A stretch of 64,000 nucleotides of DNA from Acidaminobacter sp. JC074 (GTDB lineage: Bacteria; Bacillota; Clostridia; Peptostreptococcales; Acidaminobacteraceae). The notes below the pieces were generated by a model. That model was not told the DNA's origin. It made no database searches and saw only the letters and a list, made by a program, of their open reading frames with translations. Below are positions 16,126 through 23,941 of the stretch, one piece after another. The position numbers and the translations under genes were made by a program. Position 1 is the stretch's first letter. Each line of letters begins with the position of its first letter. Location: contig NZ_VANV01000003.1 of NCBI RefSeq assembly GCF_022496765.1, forward strand, positions 148,001 through 212,000, written 5' to 3'.

Positions 16126-16730
16126 GGAAAGGTTGTGATTTTATCGATATCAAGAACAAGAAAGTGATAGCAGTTGTAAACGCAGGATTAGAGGAATTTT
16201 CAAAGTATGGATTTGAAAAAGCATCACTCAATAATATTTTAAAGACAGCAGGCATATCAAAGGGTGGCTTTTATCATCATTTCAAAGATAAACAAGATTT
16301 ACTTGATTATTTGTTAGACTACATAAGTGAACTTAATATTGTGCTAATGGAAGAGACCATTGATTTTGATAACCCTGATATATTGTATAGGGTCTGTGAA
16401 ATTACCAAAAGTAAACTCGCTTATCAGCTAGACCATCCTTATATGGTAAGTTTTACAGAAAACTTTATCGATGTTTTGTTTACAGATGAAAAAAAAGCAG
16501 AGCTTGATGAATGGCGTAAAAAGATCTATACCCACAATATCGATGAAAGTCTGTTTAAAGAGGGCATTAGCTTGAAAGAGATACTTCAGATTTCCAGATG
16601 GACTTTTAAAGGTTTGTTTATAGATTTAAAGAAGGCAAAAAATAGTGTGTTAGATGCTGAGGATATACATGCTTTATTTAAAGCATGTGATGCTTATTAT
16701 ATAAAGCTTAAATTAGTATTATATAAATGA
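16080..16730 (+). CDS. TetR-family transcriptional repressor (start uncertain)
   Basis: The DNA-binding domain is clear: VIAVVNAGLEEFSKYGFEK, ASLNNILKTAGISKGGFYHHF and KDKQDLLDYL match the TetR_N helix-turn-helix. The C-terminal ligand domain is about 140 residues. The given start (ATG 16080, 216 aa) lies inside the -35/-10 interval of the promoter at 16073-16102, so the real start should be further downstream. In-frame candidates are CTG 16122, an ATC at 16143 (AAAGG 10 bases upstream) and GTG 16164. It probably represses itself and the RPH-like gene 23 bases downstream through the palindromes at 16049 and 16107. Confidence 0.85.
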   Translation: MWNLCFILKTDQSGLWKGCDFIDIKNKKVIAVVNAGLEEFSKYGFEKASLNNILKTAGISKGGFYHHFKDKQDLLDYLLDYISELNIVLMEETIDFDNPDILYRVCEITKSKLAYQLDHPYMVSFTENFIDVLFTDEKKAELDEWRKKIYTHNIDESLFKEGISLKEILQISRWTFKGLFIDLKKAKNSVLDAEDIHALFKACDAYYIKLKLVLYK

Positions 16731-16753
16731 TGGGTTAAATTGGAGGTGCTTTA

Positions 16754-19309
16754 ATGATTTATATGTTCAATGAAAAAACGATACCAGCTATTACCTCTGT
16801 AGGAGGTAAAGCCAAAGCATTGATGGAAACTACAAAATTTGGATTACCTGTTCCTGAAGGATATGTCATGTCAGTTGACTTCTTTGGTGATTGGTTAAAT
16901 GAGATTAAATCATCAGAGCTTTTCATATCAGCAATTAAAGAGACGACAAAGGAAAACTGTGAACTTCTTAAATCATTTGCAGAGAGTCTAACTTTTTCTG
17001 AAAACCAAGAAAAATTATTCTTGAGATCTCAGGAGCAGTTAACAGGTGATGTTTTTGCTATACGTTCGTCATCACCTGAAGAAGACTTAGAAGATACAAG
17101 TTTTGCAGGTATGTATGATACTTTTTTAGGTGTAACAAGTAAGATGCTTAAAGCTCATATTTCCAGAGCTTTTGCCTCATGTTTTGATTACCGTGTTATG
17201 TCATATAAAAAGCAAAATAGCATTGATTTATCTCAAACAAGCATTGCTGTTATAGTTCAAAGACAAATTGCTTCAGATATTAGTGGTGTAGGTTTTTCTT
17301 TGAATCCTCTTAACAATTGCTTTGATGAAGTAACGATTAATTCCAGTTTTGGTTTAGGTGAAGCCATTGTTTCTGGTATTGTAACACCTGATATGTACAC
17401 ATATGATATTGTAGATAAGAAAATTATCACTAAAAAAATTAGTATAAAAGACATAGGTCTTTGGCTGAACTCAGATGGTGGTATCGAAAAAAAAGAAAAT
17501 GAGCATAAGGAAAAAGAGTCACTTATGGATTCTCAAGTCACCGCTTTAGTAGATTTGATAAAGTTATGTGAGAAGCATTATGGATTTCCAGTAGATACAG
17601 AGTGGACATTTTCAGATAACAAACTGTATTTATTACAAGTGCGTCCTATAACAACTCATTTTCCTTTCTATAAGGAGTTGTTAACTGAACCAGGGAAGAA
17701 TAAGAGATTTTACATTGATTTGATAGCCTTAACCCAAGGCTTTGATGAACCGATGAGTGTACTTGGGATGGAACTTTGGTCAGATATGCTGTTAGAGATA
17801 AAAATGCACATGATGTCTCCACAAGCCAATGGTTCGACACCTGCACTTTATGGTAAAGAATACTTTTCTATTACTGCTTTTCAAAAAGTTGTGGGGAAAA
17901 AAGCTGGCTTAAAATTTGTGAACAGCTATGACAGCAATGTCAGAAAAATATTTGAAGAAATTGATTTAGATTTACATCCTTTTGAGGGTCCTGTAGTTGG
18001 AACAGAACAAGCTAAAAAGAGAATGTTTAAATCTGTTCTAACCATGATTCCAGGTGCACTTCAGGGTGTCTTTGGTAACTATCAAAAAGGCATCAAGAAC
18101 TACTTGAAGATATCAGAAAGCATTCTATCTGATACAGACAAGTTATCTAATAAAGGTTCTTTTTCAAAACTCTCAGCTGATGCCCTTAAAATAATGAACG
18201 AAGCTATGGGGACAGCGCCTGTTATATTTGCTGGTATGATTTCTAAAGCTAATATGGCTAAAATATTTAAAGGTGAAGATGTAGAAAAAGAACTATCTGC
18301 CATGAATATGGATTTAGATGGTAACCCAACTAGTGAAATGGGACATCTTCTGTATAAAATGGCTAGTGAAAAGACCTTTATAGAAGTTACTTCTAAAGAG
18401 GAATTTAAAAACCGTCTATCACAAAAAAGATATTCTAATGACTTCTTAGCCCTGTATGATGAGTTTATGGACAAGTTTTCTGCTAGAGGTTTTAAGGAAA
18501 TTGATGTAGCCAGCAAACGTGTGTATGAAGATATTGGTATCTTGTATGACAAGCTTAAGGAGATCAATCTAGAAGACAATCAGATGCTTACTGTAAAGTT
18601 AAAAAGAGACCAAGCGTATAATAGACTATTAGATGTTGCTAGGAAAAAAGGGAAAGAAAAGAAGTTTGTTAATGCTGCAAATAGGATGAAGGCAACATTC
18701 GGTTATAGAGAACATCCTAAATACCTTATTGTTATGATTATGGCAAAGCTCCATGATATTTGCCTTGAAATTGCCGAAAAGTGGGTTAAAGAAGGGCGTA
18801 TAGATAAATCATATGATATCTTTGATTTAAAATCAGCGCAAATTGATAAAGGTCAAAATGATTCATCCTTTGATCTAAGACAGGCCAGAAAAGAGAATCT
18901 AGATGGCTACATTCATAAGGCCGACTGGCCATTAGTGATCGATAGTCGTGGAAAAATTTACAAACCTAAGATGCAAGTTGAAGATGGTGATATCATAGGT
19001 GATGCAATTGCACCTGGAAAAGTAGTCGGTAAGGCTAAAGTGCTTCGCTTGCCATATGAGAAGCCTTTGGAGTCCGGTGAAATCTTAATCGCTAAGTTTA
19101 CTGAACCATCATGGACGCCTATTTTTACAAATGCATCAGGTGTAGTAATGGAAATTGGTGGACCGCTTCAACATGGAGGCATTATTGCAAGAGAGTATGG
19201 CATACCATGCGTCAGTGGCTTAATGGGGATTATGGATCTAGTAAAGGATGGCGACCTACTTGAAGTAGATGGTTACAATGGTGTGGTAAAAATATTAGAA
19301 AGTAATTAA
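16754..19309 (+). CDS. rifampicin phosphotransferase-like PEP-utilising enzyme (PPS/PPDK family)
   Basis: 851 aa in three parts: an N-terminal PPDK_N ATP-grasp domain (SVGGKAKALMETTKFGLPVP, then VFAIRSSSPEEDLEDTSFAG and LYLLQVRPITTH, to about 300), a large central domain, and a C-terminal swivelling phospho-histidine domain with GGPLQHGGIIAREYGIPCV, whose H807 would carry the phosphate. The length and domain order match rifampicin phosphotransferase (RPH) rather than PEP synthase, whose C-terminal PEP-binding TIM barrel is absent. RPH phosphorylates rifamycins using ATP. Control by the adjacent TetR repressor suits a xenobiotic response. The substrate remains inference. Confidence 0.75.
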   Translation: MIYMFNEKTIPAITSVGGKAKALMETTKFGLPVPEGYVMSVDFFGDWLNEIKSSELFISAIKETTKENCELLKSFAESLTFSENQEKLFLRSQEQLTGDVFAIRSSSPEEDLEDTSFAGMYDTFLGVTSKMLKAHISRAFASCFDYRVMSYKKQNSIDLSQTSIAVIVQRQIASDISGVGFSLNPLNNCFDEVTINSSFGLGEAIVSGIVTPDMYTYDIVDKKIITKKISIKDIGLWLNSDGGIEKKENEHKEKESLMDSQVTALVDLIKLCEKHYGFPVDTEWTFSDNKLYLLQVRPITTHFPFYKELLTEPGKNKRFYIDLIALTQGFDEPMSVLGMELWSDMLLEIKMHMMSPQANGSTPALYGKEYFSITAFQKVVGKKAGLKFVNSYDSNVRKIFEEIDLDLHPFEGPVVGTEQAKKRMFKSVLTMIPGALQGVFGNYQKGIKNYLKISESILSDTDKLSNKGSFSKLSADALKIMNEAMGTAPVIFAGMISKANMAKIFKGEDVEKELSAMNMDLDGNPTSEMGHLLYKMASEKTFIEVTSKEEFKNRLSQKRYSNDFLALYDEFMDKFSARGFKEIDVASKRVYEDIGILYDKLKEINLEDNQMLTVKLKRDQAYNRLLDVARKKGKEKKFVNAANRMKATFGYREHPKYLIVMIMAKLHDICLEIAEKWVKEGRIDKSYDIFDLKSAQIDKGQNDSSFDLRQARKENLDGYIHKADWPLVIDSRGKIYKPKMQVEDGDIIGDAIAPGKVVGKAKVLRLPYEKPLESGEILIAKFTEPSWTPIFTNASGVVMEIGGPLQHGGIIAREYGIPCVSGLMGIMDLVKDGDLLEVDGYNGVVKILESN

Positions 19310-19435
19310 TTAATGCAATCGTTTGATGGTTGCATTTTCAAGTGTATGTTTTTTAAACAATTCTATGAGGCATCTTGTATTTGTATAAATATTCTATTAA
19401 ACTAATATTTATAATGAATAGTAAGGAGAAGGGCT

Positions 19436-19894
19436 ATGAGTATAGAGAGTGTAAAGAAACAGTTTTTAGATGAGAATCTACCACTTGAAGTGATAGAGAT
19501 GGATATTTCAACTGCTACAGTGGATTTAGCTGCAGCAGCATTAGGTGTTGAGCCAGCAAGGATTGCTAAGACAATGGCTATTAGATTAAAGGAAAGAGAT
19601 ATCCTACTTTTATCAAGGGGTGATTTAAAACTTGATAATAAGAAGTTCAAGACTGAGTTTAAGCAAAAGGCTAAGTTTATTGGCTTTGATGAAGTAGCTG
19701 AAGTTACGGGTCATCCAGTTGGAGGTGTCTGTCCATTTGGACTTGTGAAGCCATTAGAGGTGTATTTAGATGAATCTTTAAAGGATTTTGATTATGTTTA
19801 TCCAGCAGGTGGTGGTCCAAATACAGCTGTGAAGATAGATGTTGATTACTTATCAAATGTTACTGGCGGTGTATGGGTTGATGTCTTTAAATAA
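19436..19894 (+). CDS. YbaK/EbsC-type aminoacyl-tRNA deacylase
   Basis: 152 aa, the size of stand-alone YbaK proteins, which hydrolyse mischarged tRNAs such as Cys-tRNA(Pro). Features are the strand-helix ATVDLAAAALGVEPARIAKTMAIRL with the conserved lysine of AKTM, and GHPVGGVCPFGL, the glycine-rich substrate loop, followed by YPAGGGPNTAVKID. GGAG precedes the ATG by 7 bases. It is monocistronic with its own terminator. Which tRNA it edits cannot be told from sequence. Confidence 0.85.
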   Translation: MSIESVKKQFLDENLPLEVIEMDISTATVDLAAAALGVEPARIAKTMAIRLKERDILLLSRGDLKLDNKKFKTEFKQKAKFIGFDEVAEVTGHPVGGVCPFGLVKPLEVYLDESLKDFDYVYPAGGGPNTAVKIDVDYLSNVTGGVWVDVFK

Positions 19895-19910
19895 TTAAAA
19901 GTTTGTAAAG

Positions 19911-19944
19911 AAGCGGCAGGACAAATAATCCTGAAGCTTTTTTT
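19911..19944 (+). terminator. rho-independent terminator after the YbaK gene
   Basis: Imperfect stem AAGC..CAGGA / TCCTG..GCTT with a small internal loop (19911-19941), then seven T. Confidence 0.7.
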
Positions 19945-20062
19945 ATTAGTGAATATTTTTCTGAAATATAGCAATATACGGCCTTTGAGACTATGTAACA
20001 TTTTTACTTTAAATAGCATGCAAAAAAAGCATACTTGACCTTATGTTTATAAGAAAACTCAA

Positions 20063-20092
20063 TTGTTCAATTTTGTATTAATTTGTTATGAT
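20063..20092 (+). promoter_or_regulatory. probable promoter of the HesB-like gene
   Basis: TTGTTC (20063-20068), 18-base spacer, TATGAT (20087-20092); the ATG is at 20112 after AAAGGAGG. Confidence 0.5.
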
Positions 20093-20111
20093 GAAGTCAA
20101 AGGAGGCGTAT

Positions 20112-20423
20112 ATGAAAATACAAACTAATCAAGAAACATTAGATGCTATTAAAACTGTTATGGCTGAACAAGAGTTTGACAGTGTTAGAATTTATATTGC
20201 TGGTATGGGCTGTTCTGGTCCTACATTTGGTCTAACGATCGATAAAGAGGGTGTTGATGATGTTAAGAGTGAAGAAAATGATGTAACATTCTTAATGACA
20301 AAAGACAACTATGACCAAGTTGGTGATATGATTGTAGAATTAACTTCAGGTGGCTACATGGTGAAGCCGGTTACACCTTTAGAGGTTGGCTGTGCTTCAT
20401 GCGCTGGAAGCTGCGGACAGTGA
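20112..20423 (+). CDS. HesB/IscA-like protein, cysteine version of a selenoprotein family
   Basis: 103 aa. An IscA/HesB-type fold is indicated by VRIYIAGMGCSGPTFGLTID and the C-terminal GCASCAGSCG. C34, C94, C97 and C101 could bind an Fe-S cluster or metal. In the HesB-like family of selenium-using bacteria the GxGUSGPxFGL position carries selenocysteine; here it is C34. Role in Fe-S assembly is a family-level guess. The ATG at 20112 is chosen over an in-frame ATG at 20088 because AAAGGAGG precedes it. It is flanked by its own promoter and a strong terminator. Confidence 0.75.
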   Translation: MKIQTNQETLDAIKTVMAEQEFDSVRIYIAGMGCSGPTFGLTIDKEGVDDVKSEENDVTFLMTKDNYDQVGDMIVELTSGGYMVKPVTPLEVGCASCAGSCGQ

Positions 20424-20429
20424 TGACTT

Positions 20430-20469
20430 AGAAGAAGTTTTAGGATCCCCTAAAACTTCTTCTTTTTTT
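20430..20469 (+). terminator. strong rho-independent terminator
   Basis: Perfect 15-bp stem (20430-20444 with 20449-20463), 4-base loop, seven T. It ends the HesB-like transcript. Confidence 0.92.
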
Positions 20470-20541
20470 ACTCTTTATTGCTGCTTGAATGCATCAAATA
20501 TCTGATATAATCATATATAAGGATATATGAAAGGAAAACAT

Positions 20542-20562
20542 ATAAAGTGACTGACACTTTAT
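20542..20562 (+). promoter_or_regulatory. 8-bp dyad in the leader of the peptidase E-like gene
   Basis: ATAAAGTG/CACTTTAT (20542-20549, 20555-20562) with a 5-base centre, between TATAAT (20506-20511) and the AGGAG site. It could be an operator or an mRNA hairpin; there is no T run. Confidence 0.35.
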
Positions 20563-20579
20563 GAGTATAATAGGAGATT

Positions 20580-21128
20580 ATGAAGAAAATTGTGTTAACA
20601 TCTGCAGGTTTTGACAATCCAAATATTGCAGATAAAGTAAAGGAATTATTGAGTAAAGATGTCAATAACTTAAGCGTATTGTTTGTGGTATCTGCAGCTG
20701 TCACAGAGAGTCAAAAGAAGATTTTGCCACTGTGTAAAAGTGAGATTGTTGATTTAGGTATAAACGAAAAGCAGATAGTAAGTTATGATTTTGATTATGA
20801 AATATCTTCAAAGGAGATCCTTGATTATGATATGATTTATGTTGCTGGTGGCTCTACTCAGGCTTTATTAAATAAGATGGGTGACTTTAAAAGCACATTA
20901 GATGCTTTTTTAGATCAAGGCGGTGTCTATGTCGGTGTCTCAGCAGGCTCCGTAGCACTTGCCAGTAATTATGAGGATGGATTAGGCTATGTTTCTTGTC
21001 CTATAAAGGTACATCAAGCAGCAGGTACTAGAGAAGGCAAAATTGTGTCTGATAGTATAGATGAGATTTTACTAACGGATGTGCAGGCTCTACTTGTATC
21101 GGATCAATGTTTGGAAGTCATTAGTTAA
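20580..21128 (+). CDS. peptidase E (S51) family protein
   Basis: 182 aa, somewhat shorter than usual S51 proteins. The MIYVAGGSTQALLNKM strand-turn and the nucleophile elbow VYVGVSAGSVALA (S121) are diagnostic; GLGYVSCPIKVHQ holds the likely histidine. Peptidase E removes N-terminal aspartate from dipeptides; relatives act on other small peptides or cyanophycin, so specificity is not fixed. AGGAG lies 6 bases before the ATG. It is followed 24 bases later by a small membrane-anchored gene. Confidence 0.8.
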   Translation: MKKIVLTSAGFDNPNIADKVKELLSKDVNNLSVLFVVSAAVTESQKKILPLCKSEIVDLGINEKQIVSYDFDYEISSKEILDYDMIYVAGGSTQALLNKMGDFKSTLDAFLDQGGVYVGVSAGSVALASNYEDGLGYVSCPIKVHQAAGTREGKIVSDSIDEILLTDVQALLVSDQCLEVIS

Positions 21129-21152
21129 TATGCTTTTAGGTAAGGGGTGTTT

Positions 21153-21437
21153 ATGAGAAGTAGAATGAAGTTTATGGTTATCATCTTGATAATATGGCTT
21201 CTGGTATTCAGCATTGATACAGTATTGGTTTTCGCATTCAATGCAAAACCAGTTTTTACAATAGAGGATTCAAGCGCTCAAAAGGATGGATGCGGTAACT
21301 ATTATGGTTTAGGCTATCATTACGATATTGAAGGTCATTTCGATGATTGTGACTGTATTTTACAAGGTGTAGTAGAAGCTGACATGTACATCTTTGGACA
21401 GCCGGTCCATCATATGATTAGAGTATTTGAACCTTAG
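21153..21437 (+). CDS. small membrane-anchored protein with Cys-rich tail
   Basis: 94 aa from the ATG at 21153 (AAGGGG upstream); a GTG at 21147 lies in the ribosome site. Residues about 6-28 form one membrane helix. The outside part contains DGCGNYYGLGYHYDIEGHF and DDCDC, whose three cysteines could form disulfides. I recognise only a general resemblance to uncharacterised short proteins of Bacillota. The next gene starts 22 bases after it. Confidence 0.55.
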   Translation: MRSRMKFMVIILIIWLLVFSIDTVLVFAFNAKPVFTIEDSSAQKDGCGNYYGLGYHYDIEGHFDDCDCILQGVVEADMYIFGQPVHHMIRVFEP

Positions 21438-21459
21438 AATAACAGATTTGGAGATTTTG

Positions 21460-22668
21460 ATGAATGAAATAAAAGTAACAAAAGCTGATGTAAGACGTTT
21501 TCTAGTGGATTACCATGGCATGTTGGATAAGGAACTTGCAAAAGGTAAAGAAGGTGTACTTGATTATGTAAAAAAGGTTGGTTGTATTCAATTTGATCCT
21601 TTAAACGTAGTGGGTAGAAATCCTGATCTGGTACTTCAATCGAAGATTGAAAATTATTCGCCTAAGATGTTAGAGGAACTTTTATACAAAGATAGAAAAC
21701 TAATAGATGGTTGGGATAAGATGATGGCTATATACAGTGTGGATGACTGGCCGTATTTTAAGAGAATCAGATCATCTCATGCCAAATCAACCATCAACAC
21801 CATGGCATACAGATCAACTGAAGAAGCACTAGATTATTTAGACCATGTCTTAGAAATACTTTATAATGAAGGGCCGAAGTTCTCAAGAGAAATTAATATT
21901 GGAGGTAAGGCGAAAGGCAGATGGGCTTCTAGTCGTTTTTCAAATGTCGCCTTAGACCATTTGTTTCATCTTGGAAAGGTAGGAGTTGTTGAGAAAAAGA
22001 ACAATCAAAAGTTGTTTGATTTGATAGAAAATCTACTGGATAAAGATCTTCTAGAAAAAGAAGATCCATTTGATAATGATAGAGAGTTCGTGAAATGGTA
22101 CATCTTAAGAAGGATTAAGAGTGTTGGTATCTTATGGTCTAAAAATGGTGGTGGTTGGTTAGGCCACTATCTTAATAAGAAACCTTTAAGAGCAGAGATT
22201 ATTGAAGAGTTACTGGAACAGGGTCTAATTGAAAGTGTTCTTGTAGAAGGCATTAAAGATAAATTTTATATAGCTAAAGAGCATTTAGATAGTCTCTTAA
22301 CCGCTAATGAGCCTGAAAATAAAAGTATCAGATTTTTAGCCCCACTTGATAATATAATGTGGGATAGGGGCCTTATCAGTAAAATATTTGATTTTGAATA
22401 TACTTGGGAAGTATACGTACCTAAAGATAAGAGAAAGTATGGTTATTATGTGCTTCCAGTACTTTACGGAAGTGAGATTGTAGCAAGATTTGAACCTGAA
22501 AAGCCAGAGGATGGTAGATTAACCATAGCCAATTGGTGGTGGGAAGAGGGCGTTGAAGTTGATTCTGAAATGAAAGAAGCTGTAAAAGATGCTTTTGAGG
22601 ATTTTTCTAGGTATCTAAAACTAAAGATTTCAAAAAGAAATATCAATAAAGTCATGAAAACATCCTAA
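21460..22668 (+). CDS. YcaQ/AlkX-type winged-helix DNA glycosylase (HTH_42)
   Basis: 402 aa, full length for the HTH_42 family, which unhooks DNA interstrand crosslinks and excises bulky alkylated bases. It has tandem winged helices and a C-terminal beta domain (FLAPLDNIMWDRGLISKIFD, VLPVLYGSEIVARFEPE, ANWWWEEGVE). GCIQFDPLNVV contains Q44-F45-D46, the Q-hydrophobic-D motif of the YcaQ/AlkX branch rather than the QxQ of AlkZ resistance enzymes. ATG 21460 follows GGAG. The terminator's left arm overlaps its last codons. Confidence 0.85.
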   Translation: MNEIKVTKADVRRFLVDYHGMLDKELAKGKEGVLDYVKKVGCIQFDPLNVVGRNPDLVLQSKIENYSPKMLEELLYKDRKLIDGWDKMMAIYSVDDWPYFKRIRSSHAKSTINTMAYRSTEEALDYLDHVLEILYNEGPKFSREINIGGKAKGRWASSRFSNVALDHLFHLGKVGVVEKKNNQKLFDLIENLLDKDLLEKEDPFDNDREFVKWYILRRIKSVGILWSKNGGGWLGHYLNKKPLRAEIIEELLEQGLIESVLVEGIKDKFYIAKEHLDSLLTANEPENKSIRFLAPLDNIMWDRGLISKIFDFEYTWEVYVPKDKRKYGYYVLPVLYGSEIVARFEPEKPEDGRLTIANWWWEEGVEVDSEMKEAVKDAFEDFSRYLKLKISKRNINKVMKTS

Positions 22669-22679
22669 GGGATGTTTTT
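22657..22679 (+). terminator. terminator with the TAA stop in its loop
   Basis: Perfect 9-bp stem AAAACATCC/GGATGTTTT (22657-22665, 22670-22678); the stop codon of the glycosylase gene (22666-22668) is in the loop. The right arm supplies the T run. Confidence 0.75.
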
Positions 22680-22896
22680 GACTTTTCTATATTTGTTTTT
22701 CCAGCGTAGAAGTTGAAAAAGTATCTACATCCGATAATCTTGATGTACTTACTTGAGATATATTCTTTGAAATGATAACAATTGATTCTGTATCTTGGTC
22801 AAATTAAAGATAATATCGATTTTCTTATTAATCATACCCTGGCTTTGGAGTTCAATAAATATTAAGTTGTCTGGTTCTTTTTATGAAATGTTTCCA

Positions 22897-23790
22897 TTAT
22901 AATGTCTCCAATCGATAAAACCTTTTATCTGAATAACAGGATATAGCCAGCAATTCTATTAGACAGTTTTCTTTTTCGATTTGGTCTAGCTCTGCGACCA
23001 TGGTAGCGTTGATTTTCATACCATGCGTACTGAGATGTTCAGCTTCAAAATGCAATCCATAATATATCATTCCACTAGGGAACTTATATGAGGGATCTAT
23101 AGGACATACTTCAAGTTGAATAGATTCGTTTGTTTCATATGGCAAAAATATAGTGATATCTTTATGTTTAGATTTCTTTTTATGCTCTAAATAATCTTGA
23201 AGATTATCTTGATTTGCGGTTTGCCAGTTGTATAACTCTAATCCTTTTAGATAACATGTGAATGTTCTATTATCGATAGGATGCTTAAGAGTTAATGCCA
23301 CTTCATTTTTAAAATCCAAAAGATATTCTTTCTCAATCAAGTAATAGATTTTTCTTGAATCAATCAAGAGTTCTAGACTGTATAAGAATTCTTTAAGACC
23401 ATATTGATAATATTCTTTGCAATCAATCTTCTCTTTAAATTCAAGTTGAAGAATGATTGTGTTCTCGTTAGTATAGTTTTTATTAAGATAAGATGAAAAA
23501 TGATTGAAAATTTCTTCATAGTTAGTTGATTTAGGGTAATAATGATTTGCTTTACCATTGCAATAAATATAATTTCTTATTGATAGTCCTAAGATTTCAA
23601 TATTTGATCTAAAAAGTATGTCGTTCATGAGATGACTTCTTTGACTGTTAACTGTTAGATTCTTATCATGCAATTTTTTATCAATTTGGTAAGCATACCA
23701 AAGACTCTTATCATTAATGGATAAGATTTTAATGTCTTTATCATGGTGAGTAAATGTTTTGTTGATGATGATTTCGTTTGAAAAGTTCAT
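22897..23790 (-). CDS. orphan protein of unknown function
   Basis: 297 aa, no membrane segment, no signal peptide and no motif I recognise. It is rich in Asn, Lys, Ile and Tyr (for example SSYLNKNYTNENTIILQLEF) and visibly more AT-rich than its neighbours, which may mean recent acquisition. A weak GGGGGAAA-type site precedes the ATG. It is isolated: the 228 bases before it and 151 bases after it hold no clear gene, although 22700-22890 on the minus strand has a short frame that might be a remnant of another gene. Confidence 0.5.
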   Translation of the reverse strand: MNFSNEIIINKTFTHHDKDIKILSINDKSLWYAYQIDKKLHDKNLTVNSQRSHLMNDILFRSNIEILGLSIRNYIYCNGKANHYYPKSTNYEEIFNHFSSYLNKNYTNENTIILQLEFKEKIDCKEYYQYGLKEFLYSLELLIDSRKIYYLIEKEYLLDFKNEVALTLKHPIDNRTFTCYLKGLELYNWQTANQDNLQDYLEHKKKSKHKDITIFLPYETNESIQLEVCPIDPSYKFPSGMIYYGLHFEAEHLSTHGMKINATMVAELDQIEKENCLIELLAISCYSDKRFYRLETL

Positions 23791-23941
23791 GAGTTTCCCC
23801 CTTATATAAGCCTACATCCAATTTTATACATTTACAACAGATTCACTAAAACTCATATAAGATATTTGTTTAAAAGGGATTTAACTATATATACTTTTAG
23901 TCTTTTGAGATAAGATTGAATAGAAGAGAAAGGAAAATATT

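Noticed and set aside
18100..18579. A 159-codon open frame on the minus strand within the RPH-like gene.
   Set aside because: Serine/leucine-rich antisense shadow without start signals.
19895..20111. A riboswitch between the YbaK and HesB-like genes.
   Set aside because: Only a terminator and a promoter can be supported; no conserved aptamer sequence recognised.
22700..22890. Possible coding remnant on the minus strand (reads LIFIELQSQGMINKKIDI).
   Set aside because: Too short, with stops soon after and no recognised family; not listed as a feature.
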